Positions 1 to 10,462 of a DNA stretch of 64,000 nt are shown here, one piece after another (position 1 is the first letter of the stretch; each line of letters opens with the position of its first letter). Under the pieces are notes generated by a model. The model saw only the letters and a program-made list of their open reading frames with translations, made no database searches and had not been told where the DNA came from. The DNA comes from Colius striatus (lineage: Eukaryota > Chordata > Aves > Coliiformes > Coliidae), in the NCBI RefSeq assembly GCF_028858725.1, contig NC_084767.1, forward strand, positions 34,265,519 to 34,329,518, in the 5' to 3' direction. Both the position numbers and the translations under genes were made by a program.

Positions 1-900
1 GGAAGCAGAGGGAAACGGAGGCCGAGCGCGACGCCCGCAACCCAGCTAGCGGTGGGGTCGCTGGCGGGGGCGCTATGGGAAAACGGCTCGCGCCCCCGCA
101 CACGCAGACCCTACGGGCTCCCGTCCCTCCTCGCGCGCTCGGCAACGACCGGTGACCACGGCCAACCAGGGAAGAGAGCGAGAGGCGACGGGGAGGATCC
201 TGGTGCCAGCCCAGGCCCCGCCCGCCGCCGCCACCCCACGGCTCCGTTACCGACTGCTATTGCCACCACCCCCTCACCCTCTTCTCCTCAGCCGCCACCT
301 CCAGCCACTGCCAACCCCGCAACTCAACAACGCACCCGCCCATTGGGCCACTCCCGCCCTCAATAAGCCCGACAGTGATTGGTCACTATCTCCCCCGTGT
401 CGTGTTCCCCCCGCTCCGTCCAGCTTCTCTGTTAGAGTCGAGGCGCCGTTCTGTGCGCGGCACCTGCCTTGTTAAATCTCGACGGGGGAGCTGCGAGCTG
501 CAGAGGGTCGGGCGGACGCCTCGCTGCCTTCGCCAGCACCGGGAGAGGAACCGGAACAGAAACTGCCCGGAACCCTCGCGGCTGGACGCGCTTCCTGTAG
601 CGGCTGCTCCTCTCACCGACTTCTGCTTCCGGGTGGTGGCTGCGTCCTAAAGGAGGGTGACAGAGAGGGCAGGTACCGTGGGCCCAGCGCGGAGAGGCGT
701 CAGGGACGGACCTGGTGCCTCGCGGGATCTTGTCTGCACTGCCGTCCACCCCAGGAGCGGGGGGTGGGAAGCTGAGCTTGAGGGGGGTGGAGGAGGTGGG
801 GAGGATGGCCATTCTCGGCCCCGTTAGGCGGACCGCCGCCTCCCCCTTCCCGGGCAGGCGGGCCTGGGCAGTGTGTGGGCACGCTCTCTCCGATTTCCGG
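1..900. promoter_or_regulatory. NDUFB3: CpG-island promoter of NDUFB3, probably bidirectional
   Basis: This stretch is GC- and CpG-rich, unlike the AT-rich DNA after about 1000. It has two inverted CCAAT boxes (342-346 and 378-382) and an ETS-like CTTCCGG at 626-632. A good splice donor, CAG followed by GTACCG, lies at 670-678 and could end a non-coding first exon of NDUFB3, because the coding start at 1883 sits two bases after an acceptor. In other vertebrates HYCC2 (FAM126B) lies head-to-head with NDUFB3, so the island may also serve a minus-strand gene left of the window; that is inferred from synteny. The open frames here in all directions are what any GC-rich island gives, and none resembles a known protein. 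Confidence 0.7.
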
Positions 901-1072
901 GAGCCCTTTCGGCCCAGCGTGAGAGCTTTTCAGGTTCCCGTCTTCAAGGGGATCCTCTTTGCTGGCTTCCACAGTTTGGTGTCTTCAAGAGTTACAGCTT
1001 TGAAGCTTTGTCCTTGGCATCACTGCATTTCAGTCAATTCTCGTAAAAATTTAGGGCATTTAATCTGCTCTT

Positions 1073-1100
1073 TGCTACCAGATATGTGTATCTGGTAGCA
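1073..1100. repeat. Perfect 12-bp inverted repeat with 4-base loop
   Basis: TGCTACCAGATA (1073-1084) and its exact reverse complement TATCTGGTAGCA (1089-1100) flank the loop TGTG. It lies in the presumed first intron of NDUFB3. The transcript would form a compact hairpin. No function is known to me; the stem is shorter than a normal pre-miRNA. Confidence 0.9.
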
Positions 1101-1882
1101 GATATGTGGCCCAAAGAAGCCTCAGGTGCCTTGTGAAAATAGAGACTTAAAAGCTGTCATTATTTTCTGCAAGTCCTTCATGATCTCACTGGAAATGTTC
1201 ACGTTCCTTTGTGCATCGATCACCGTTTATAATGCAAACTTTAATATTATCATAGCTCTCTCTTAAAGGTATCTCTAAATAAAGCATGTCCCAGCTATGT
1301 GAAATGACTAGTAAGGTGCATCTCCTTGTCCATTTATCTGTCCTGTGCCTGTTCATCACCAGTTAATGTCTGACTCAATTGAAGACAATTTAAAAGCAGC
1401 TGAAGAACCAAGTATTTGTTTCCCTCAAGCTTTTCTTCAGAGCTTCAGTGATCATAGCTCTACAACACCTAAATAAGAAATTTCTAAACTGAACTCTGAC
1501 TTTTTTTGTGTATTCTAGGAAGCCTGCAAGTTGCTAAAGTACATCTATAGGCATCGGAATCAGTTGTCTTTGTAACACAGAAAATTTACATAGCTGATTC
1601 ATGAATGTAATGGTGGGGATGATTTCCCACACATTAATGCTAACATCTGCACAGTTTACCTTATCATGCTTAATCACCAACTTGTGAAATAAAGCGTCTC
1701 TCAGCTCTTTGTTCTACAGTATTGTGTTCAATGTAGAAAACGCTTCATGTGCAGTGTTACGTGCTTTGGAATACTTCTTATAACCTCCCTGCTTTTCATA
1801 TAGGGGATATTGTCTTTGCAAGTGTGTGAAAATAAGCTGATACTCTCTGAGAAATGAAACACTTGTATCTTTTCTTGTAGGT

Positions 1883-4750
1883 ATGGGGCATGGAAATGAA
1901 CACGGCCATGGGCATGGCAAAATGGAACTCCCCGACTACAGGCAGTGGAAAGTAGAGGGCACTCCCCTAGAGAAGGTCCAGGAAAGGCTAGCTAAACGGG
2001 GTCTTAGGGATCCGTGGGCTCGGTAAGTGCAGGAGCCTCAAAAATAATCTTGACATATTGTTTTGTAACATCAACTGGAACTTGTCATTGCAGATTATTA
2101 TTTCTTTAGTCAAAATAGTGAAAATGCATCTTTAATGTATCAGTCAGAATTTCAGTTAAGTCTTTAGGTTTTGGTTTTTTTTTTTTTTTGTGTAGAGGTC
2201 ACGTATTGCACCACCTTGACCAGCCTCCATGTTTTGCAAGGCACCCTTGCACTTTGATATTTCATTTTGATACAGATCAGGCACAATGACCGATACCTTA
2301 TCCACCAAAACACATCAGTAATACTAGGTCTTGTACATGTGAGTAAGCCTATCCCTTCTAAGCAATGACTTTACTCAGCTTTTGCTGAAGTTGGTGGAAC
2401 CTACATTAACGTCCTGCCTAGGAATAGTGTTCCTCTCATACAACAGGAGGCCTTTATTTGAAAAGAAGCAATACCTTAGCATTCAATGTGGTATTTGCTT
2501 CAACTGTGCACTTATAATGGAAGATGAGATTTTTATAAGATTTACCTCTTGAGTTGTCCCACACCACAATGAATACTTCTTTTTAGCTAGAGCAATTCTG
2601 GATCATTTAAACAGCTGTTAAAACACAGCTTAATACATTTCTCCCACATCATGAATTATGTAATAATTTGTTCAAGTACTCTTTTATCTTGGAGAATGAA
2701 AATGCTAACTTGTGTTGTGTAGTGCAGTTCTTCTATAAGGGAAAAGCTGCCTGAAAAACTATTCCAGGAACCTTCACAGAAAAGGCTTTACTTAAAACCA
2801 ACACAAGAAAAATGTAAAAGCAAAGAGGTTATCTGTTAAAAAGTTGTTGCATTGGGTTAAAACCTTGTTTGGGATTGACAGCACTTTTTTTTTTCTTTCT
2901 CCTTTGAACAGTTTAAGGCTCTAAGTATAAAGTAAAATAGTTTTGATTGTGATAAGAATCATTTGAGGTATGAGTCCTTAGGTTTATCAGTTACCAATGA
3001 ACCTTCCCAGGCCTGTGTCACATTTATGTTTCTGTGCTGAGCAAGCAGTGTTAGGGGTTTTGGGTTTTTTTCTTCCTTTGCTTCAGACAAAATTGTTTTC
3101 AGCAAGCTTACTGCCAACAAAAAATGGACACAGTTTAATATCATAAATTTAGTGTCAATTAACCTGACTTTTAGTGCATACATTTCCAAGTACACTGTTC
3201 AGGAAGTGCTACAAACCAGCAAACTGAAAAAAGTTTGTATGGTATTTATTGCCCCTCCTAAATTAAAAAAATAACAAACCAAAACAAAAACTGTTTCTCT
3301 GATAAAATAAAGGAATTGAGACAATTATGTGAATAATTGAAATAAGGAGCAAAGTTAAAGCCTGAGATGATTCTTCCTGGACTTTGCAAATTTTATATAA
3401 GGTAATTTCAGTTCCATAGGACAAGTACATGTATCATGCCAATCTCCCTTAACAAAGGATAAATTCAAGTATCAAGTTATTTGCTTCAGTAATCTGGAAG
3501 AAGATTCTTTATTCATACCTTGCATTAGAAGCCCTGAAAAAGTAAGCCTCTCTCTATGGCTCTCCTCTTTGATATATTAAGTTCCACCTTTGTAACAAAT
3601 GCAAATTAATGTACGTATTCAATGCAGAACAAGCTATATGATAGATATAATATTTGGAAATCTAAGTCTTTATCCATTAGCATCTAGAAGATACTTTTCC
3701 ATGCCATTATGCCTTCATCCCAAGTTGCAGAAACCATCTGTATAAAAGGATTATCTATGAACATAAATACTTGACCCCCTTTGTTTAAAAAAAAAGGATT
3801 GTCTCCTGAAATGATGGTTCTGATTTTATTGCTTGTTTCTGTGCAAATGGGTTTTTTTACACTTTTCTTAAGAACTCTGAGTCCTCAGAAGAGACAAACT
3901 GTTTATCTCTGTAGAGTACACCGAGTGTGCTACACATACATACATACAGTCAGTTACGGCAGTAACTGCTGTTTCAATAACAATGTAGGTTGAAAACAGG
4001 CAAGAAAGCGTGAGGTTTGTAAATATTCTACAGCTTTTTAGCTAAACACAATCTTTTCAGCCTCTTTTTTTAAAAATAAGTTTTTAAAAATAAGTTTTTG
4101 TAATTTTTTTTCTGACTAATACAGTTAAGGATTATGTTGTAAAACAGAAGGTGCCACCACATCAGGCTGAGTTTTTCTGTGGGAAAACTTTCCCTTTTAA
4201 AATGTAACTATGCTAGATAGTGTCTGGGACAGTGACAAGCCTTTTGATTTACTCCATCCCATGCATGTGAGAGTGGCTTCTGATTTTGTTTCAGAGTAAA
4301 AACAGAAGACAATTATATATAGGTTTGAGGAGGTAATTCTGTTACTGGAGTTGTGATGTTTACTGGTGTCTCAAATTATGTGCATAAAGGATCAGAGTTT
4401 ATAGCACTAACTTTGTTTGTGGCAACTCTTGTTACTTCATTGACACTTAAATGATAGAAATGTTATAGTCTCAATGTATACCTAGTTGAAATACCTTTAT
4501 CTTTGTTTTCCCAAACACCAATATTTCTGTTAATACTTACCATGGTGGCTCCACCAATGCTGTTTTATTACTTTGGTTTTATTTTTCTTGTAGTAATGAA
4601 GCCTGGAGATACATGGGTGGCTTTGCAAAACCTGCCACTTTAACAGATGTCTTTACTAGAGGGCTCAAGTGGGGATTTGCAGCTTTCATCATAGCTCTTG
4701 GCATCGAATATACATTGTTTCCTCCGAAGAAGAATGGAGGCCATCACTGA
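1883..4750 (+). CDS. NDUFB3: NADH dehydrogenase 1 beta subcomplex subunit 3 (complex I B12)
   Basis: Accessory subunit of the membrane arm of mitochondrial respiratory complex I, needed for assembly and not catalytic. Two coding exons are read: 1883-2022 and 4594-4750, joined within an Arg codon by a GTAAGT donor and a TTCTTGTAG acceptor. The product is 98 residues, the same length as human. The N-terminus is His-rich ([13 protein letters not shown]), followed by the family signature [14 protein letters not shown], the [15 protein letters not shown] block and one C-terminal membrane helix (about residues 73-90, [17 protein letters not shown]), ending in NGGHH. The ATG lies two bases inside its exon, so the 5' UTR must be spliced from an exon in the CpG island. 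The intron is about 2.6 kb of AT-rich DNA in which I see no other gene. Nothing looks broken. Confidence 0.97.
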
Positions 4751-4831
4751 AGGTTAAATGTACCTTAGTACATACTCATTAATAAGCAGAAATGTACGTA
4801 AGCCTGCTGCTCACTCTGTACCTACATGCAT

Positions 4832-4837
4832 ATTAAA
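4832..4837 (+). terminator. NDUFB3: Polyadenylation signal ATTAAA of NDUFB3
   Basis: The common ATTAAA variant lies 82 nt after the stop codon and is followed within 20-30 nt by a GT-rich run (TGTTGTGTTTCTTTG). This implies a very short 3' UTR, with cleavage near 4855. Confidence 0.75.
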
Positions 4838-4859
4838 GTCTATCACAAGCAATGTTGTG

Positions 4860-7800
4860 TTTCTTTGATTTTATTCTACTTTTGTGAAAGCATCAAAAAA
4901 GCATAGCCACAGTGATTTACCTGACTTCAGTCTGGGTAAAAAACCAAGACAAAATGATGCTTTTAAGTTTGCTATACCATCCTCTCAAGAACAGAGGAAA
5001 CCATCAGCCCAGCTGGTTAAAGCCCTTCCAGCATTCTACTAAATCAAAATGAGAAAGTGTGTTACTTTTAAGAGAAAAATTGTACAGTGTTAATTACAGG
5101 TTTAATAATGATTAGTTGCTAGAATGACTTGTCATTTCTTAAAAGAATAATTTGTTACTCTTCACTTTCATGTCTCTAAATAAAAAGAATTAATACCTTA
5201 AAGCTTTAAAAAGTACCAAAAACTGCCTCAAGGTATACGAAAATACCAAATCTTATACTTAATCCTATTGAAGAGTTACCTAATTTGGGAGTCACAGTGC
5301 ACCAAAATAATCTGCTGTTTAATATCTAGAAATTAAAAATGACATTGCTTTGCTAAGCAAAGTAGAATGTTTCACTCAGCAGTAACTGTACCTTATGTAC
5401 TTGACTGTAATGTGAAAAAAAATAACAGTTGTTTTAATTTCAATTGTAAATTTATAGTAGTAGTTATTTATTTATTTTTATGCCTACTGTCTTTTAATAA
5501 TTTCTTTTAAATGTCATGTTTTTTTCCTTAAATCACCTAACAGCTTCTGGAGCGATTTAAGAATGCCCAGAGAAAGGACTATAGTAGCAAAGGGCCTATT
5601 AGAAGTATAAGTCCTTTGTAGCACTCAGAATTACAGTTGGCTGAATATCCTATTGTAAATTTTATTATGCCATTAGTGACATAAGCTAAGGAGGGTATAC
5701 CGTCTCGTTTTTCAGTCCATACCAGAGAGTATGTAGGTCACTCTACTGAAAAGCAAACTCAGATAAGCAAATAAGAAACAGTAAATGCTACTAGACAAAT
5801 CCATAATGTACCTCCATGTTGAAGAAACTGGAAAGTAAAAGTAATCATGTTACAAATTGCAGCTTTACAAAAAACTTGAAGGTCCTACCAAAAAATGGTG
5901 CTTTTTTTCTTAGCATATGTATTCATACACAACCTTTCTGAGTTAGATAAAAGATTTATTTTTAGAGCCAATAAACAACATCTGTTACTGTGGGAATGCA
6001 GCTGTATTGTTCATTTGAGTTTGTCATGTCAATATGACATTGCTCAAGGCACTGTTCAAAGGGCAAACATTTGTTTTACTTAACTCCTCTTGCCCAATTG
6101 TTTCTCAAGCATCCCTATCCAGTTGCATCACTCCCTGAAAAATAAATCAAGGACCTACCATTTAAGGTCTGTTGCACAAAATAGGTCTATGTTGTCCATA
6201 GCAGTGTCACCCAGAATACATGTTTTCAAAGGCTGGTATTCACTGCTTATGTTCTGTCATGGTCCAAGACTAAACTTCTTAAGGTGACTGAATTTTAGAT
6301 GGCTGTTCAGAAAAACAATTAACATTGGCATTATGCGCAGTGTTGGTGAATCTTACAATTAAGATATGTGCTCATTTCAGCTGCTCTTTGTAATTTTAAT
6401 TTGATGTGCAGTACTTGTGTACTGATTTACTGCTCCTCCCCTGCCCAACTATTGCAGCTGTTCCAGAAGAATAAGCCTTAAAAAAAAGCCTTAAACAGTA
6501 GTTGTTGTCCCATTTACTTTCCTCACAGGAAAGTTTGTTTTCATGTTCTTCTGGATGCATGCTTTTAATTGTTTGTTCTACATCAAATGCATCAGAGTTT
6601 GAGGTAAAGGTGCTACAAGTGCCTGTAGAATTAAGGCTTTTTCAATGTTATAAGCCTGATGCTTCACTGACAAAGAAGACAGTTCTGTTAAAAACTCAAG
6701 TTTTACATAAGCTGAGGAGATAGCCATAAATTATTTTCAAGACAGATCTCCAAGTTACTGTAATATTTTCAGCATAAATAACCTTGGTATGTCACTTTAT
6801 TTAGATCAGAAAATACCTACAAATCTAGTTTGTTTGCTATATAAATTAATGCACTCCTCCTCGTTTTTTAAATCAAGATTTTATTGTATATAAAGTTCAG
6901 ACATGTCTTGACTTTACTGTATATAAAGTTGACACGTCTTCTAATTTCAGCCACAGCTTCCATACATGCATGCAAGTGATTTCAATTTAATCTCCACAGA
7001 TGCTCTACTTTAAAGATTTTTAAATTAGATGCATACATGCTGTCTTGTATAGGGAGGATCACAAGAATCAGCCTTACAAATATTCTACCAAAGCAAATAT
7101 ATTGAACATAGGCACTGTTAGACTAGACTAGTTGAAGTAAAAATTCATTAATTTATTAATTAAGTTGGTACCATTCAGCAGCCACTGCCCCAAACAACTG
7201 CTTTAATTTATGATGAGTACATTTTGCCAATACTGTGGAATATAAAAATGTCTCATCATTATATATACAATACTCATAAATATTTTTATTTCACTAATCC
7301 TGCCTGAGAATATCTTGAGTATTAAAATAATAGTACCAAAAAAGTTTTCTCTGTAACCACAGCAATGGCTGTCCTTATAGTAAAACAGCCTTTCTACCAG
7401 CACAGATGTTTTACAGTGCAAAGAATAAGGTCCCAAACAGAAGTGGCACCTGCAGGTAAGAAATATACATGATTGTCATATCACACTCAGGAAGCTCTTT
7501 GTATACCTTAAGTTCTGAAAAATAGAACCGACAATGCTCCATTTTCTGAACTGCAGGTGGAAAACCCCATCTCCATCAGTAATCAGAGCTATTCCTGCTC
7601 ACTTGAAAACAGACTGTTTTTGCTAACGCTACATGTAATATTTACATCATTAGCCTAACCTTCCGTATGTTACAGAGAACTTAAAGCAGTTAAATTATTC
7701 CAATACAATAATGACTACATTGTGATATGAATTGGATGTCTCCAAAAATCCTGTTTCAGAGCACAATAGAATAACTGTTCTCATAATGTGAGGCAGTTAC

Positions 7801-9650
7801 AGTTTAAATAGCAGACTGTAACTGTGTCTTTGGGTTGTAATCTGCCTTGAAATCTCTCCTGAAAACTTTCTTTACACAAATCTTTGTTGAGCTCTCAAAC
7901 TAAGAGCTTCTGTTCTTTGATTAGATCTTTGTTAGGCCAGCATTTATTAGACAGACTTTTAACATCAATGCTAGTGTGTTTTCTACATGCAGTTAACTAA
8001 AGTTAGGAGTGTTTGTTTCAAGGGATTTTATAAAGAATGTACTCAGGACTCGTGTTTGTCTTCTCCAATTAAGTTTACTGATTTCATCATGGGTATCAAA
8101 ACACTCAGGGATCCATCCAAACCGTTTCACATGTATGACAGTGATTTTACAGATGCTCTGTATGTTCTTTGTCCTCTGTTGTAGGCCAAATAGAAATCTG
8201 AAATTCTGAAAGGGAGAAAATCCTTTTACCAGTGTTCCAACAGAGAAGAGTATTTTAGGAAGCATAAATTCTATTTTTTTTTTCTGTTTACATAACTACG
8301 AAAATCTACAAAATTAAATAGATCAAGCCTATAATGAAAACACATCAAAAGAAATATGTCCAAGCCAGATACTTATATCTAAAGCCTTCTAAATTGAAAC
8401 TTACAGAACTCTCTTCTCAATCATATCTAATCTTGCTAGTACACTCTATATTTATACTGCTTAGAGTTTCAGTTTATATGAGAACCTATCAATGAAGACA
8501 ATATAGTATTTCAGGTTAGAAATGGGGGGGAAGAATGAAAAAAACTTGCATAAGACTCATAAATGCTGCGTCTAAAAATGTGAACACTGTTCAATATGCA
8601 TATAAAAATTAGGTTAAGCAAAAGTGGAGTAAGTAAACAATGAGCTTAAGTAACACCCATGTTAAACTGGTAAATCATTTCTTCAACTATTTTTGAAAAA
8701 AAAAAAAATCATAAGCCTGCAGCTAATACCACTTCCTTAAACCTCTTCTATTAACCTGTGCAAGTGGTTACATGTACAGAAGAGATTCAAAGAAAAAGTG
8801 CTGGTATTGATTCACTGCAAGTAGCTAGTTTCCTTCTAAGTCAGCACTGATCCAATGTGATGTCTCATTTGTAGCAATACTCTTGAATGACTGATACTAA
8901 ATTGAGAGCCTAACCATAGAATTTCTGTTCAGAATCCTGGTATTTTTTCCTGAACACTGAACAGGCATTTGGTACCTGACCAAATTCCAGTGCAGGTGAC
9001 TACTTTCTGCCTCTCTTTTCCCTTCAGTTCAAACACTTTGCACAAAAGGATGCTATCCCAGAATAGTCTGCTTCCACTGCTGTATTTTTAGCAGCACAAA
9101 AAATGACTCACAGTTTTGTAAATGCACTGAAATCCACTGAGTTGGGAGTTACATATGATGTCTGATTTCACCACATATGGAGGTGGCCTTTGTCTATTTC
9201 AGTAGATTTGGGGCTATTTTGCCCCAAATTTTAGATGTTAAGGACTTTTAAGAGAGCAGCTCCAGCTACAATACAAACACCTGAGGGTAAGTTGCTGATG
9301 GAAGTTGCTGATTTACACCAAGGGAATCGCAACACCACATTTACAGGGACAAAGCATTTCTTAAAATTTACTGAAGATTATACAATGGAAAGTGTACAAC
9401 TCTCACACACCTGTACATTATCCTTGCTGTGATGAACTCCGAGCAATAGAGCAAGACATGAACCTAGTATGGGCTTACTGCTGTATGAACTCCTGTCGAA
9501 ACACACACCCATGTTTACCCCAACTGCTCACAGAAAAACTGTTACTCCTGAACAGCTACTGGTGCCAATCCAAAGCTGCCTTGTCTGTCCTCACACCAGC
9601 AGCAAGCATAAAAAGCATAGTCCCATAAAAGCCTATACACGTAACTAAGT
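4860..9650. other. AT-rich intergenic DNA without a confident gene
   Basis: Between the NDUFB3 poly(A) site and the next CpG island I find no exon that matches a known protein. At 7987-8265 two + frames and one - frame are open together over about 200-270 bp; none has a recognisable domain or a convincing pair of splice sites. This is also where exons of any minus-strand transcript from the island at 9.7 kb would lie. A short tandem duplication at 6879-6941 is listed separately. Confidence 0.6.
6879..6941. repeat. Imperfect tandem duplication of about 32 bp
   Basis: Two adjacent copies (6879-6910 and 6911-6941) share the core TGTATATAAAGTT followed by a GACATGTCTT or GACACGTCTT end, with a few differences. 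It is a local duplication in AT-rich DNA with no visible function. Confidence 0.7.
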
Positions 9651-9790
9651 TAAGACCATCCTACCGCCTAGCCCTTCTCCCCACGGCGCCGCCAATATGC
9701 CTGGTCGTCAGGAGCCATTTTGTGTGTAACCGATACCCACAGACTGCGCCGGCGGCAGACCGCGCGCGCTGGACCTTGCGCCACAGCCCC

Positions 9791-9801
9791 GCCGCCATCT
9801 T
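9791..9801 (-). promoter_or_regulatory. YY1-type element overlapping a minus-strand ATG
   Basis: Read on the minus strand this is AAGATGGCGGC, an exact match to the long YY1 motif that typically lies just downstream of a start site and often contains the initiator ATG of the gene it serves. Here that ATG (9798-9796) opens a 46-codon frame starting MAAGLWRKVQRARSA. Whether that frame is translated is unknown. Confidence 0.55.
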
Positions 9802-10452
9802 GTGGTACCTGTGCAGATTTGTTTGTGCAGCTCCGAGTTTAATTTCCTGAGGTAGACTATTAATCAAAAAGAAAAATATAATCCTTCCGTCGCCTCGCCC
9901 CAAACCCCTAACGGCTAGACTCACGATAAAAATCGTGCGGACTAGTGAATGTGGCTCGGTAGAGGTATAACAATGGTAAGGCGACTAAAGCCAACTCCCT
10001 CACCCCGACCAGCGTCGCTGCTTCCGAGTAGCAGCTGTTTAGGCCGCTCCGGCCTGTAGTAGAGGTACTTGTCTCTTCCTCCTGTGAAAAACAAGTGGTA
10101 GTTGAAGCCACGCCCGGTGCCGGGGGGCGCGTTGCTAGGCCAGTACCGCCCTCCCTGCTTCTAATGCGGGACCTGGCCCCACAGCTGTAGATGAGACCTC
10201 CCCGGCGCGTTTGGGTGCGTTATACTTTTCCTTCTTCCTCACACTTGTTTCCCCACCCAATATCTTCAGTTATATACTCTAATACACCATGTGCCGCGAT
10301 CGGAACCTTTTCGCTGTCCTGGCGCGGTCCTCCCCGCAGGCGGGCTGAGCCGGGTGCGGACCGCCCGGCTCGAGTGGGGCCTGAGCCTGACTTTGCTCGT
10401 TGGGAGAAACGAAACCTGACGCTGCCTAGACGTCTGAAACTTTTTTTACGGA

Positions 10453-10462
10453 CGGAATTTCC
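10453..10462 (+). promoter_or_regulatory. kappaB-like site CGGAATTTCC
   Basis: CGGAATTTCC fits the RelA/c-Rel consensus HGGARNYYCC exactly and lies at the right edge of the presumed CFLAR promoter island. CFLAR is a well-established NF-kappaB target in mammals. A single motif match is weak evidence; occupancy is inferred. Confidence 0.4.

Noticed and set aside
7987-8265. Three overlapping open frames in AT-rich DNA
   Set aside because: No recognisable domain, start context or clear pair of splice sites; kept only as possible support for a minus-strand transcript.
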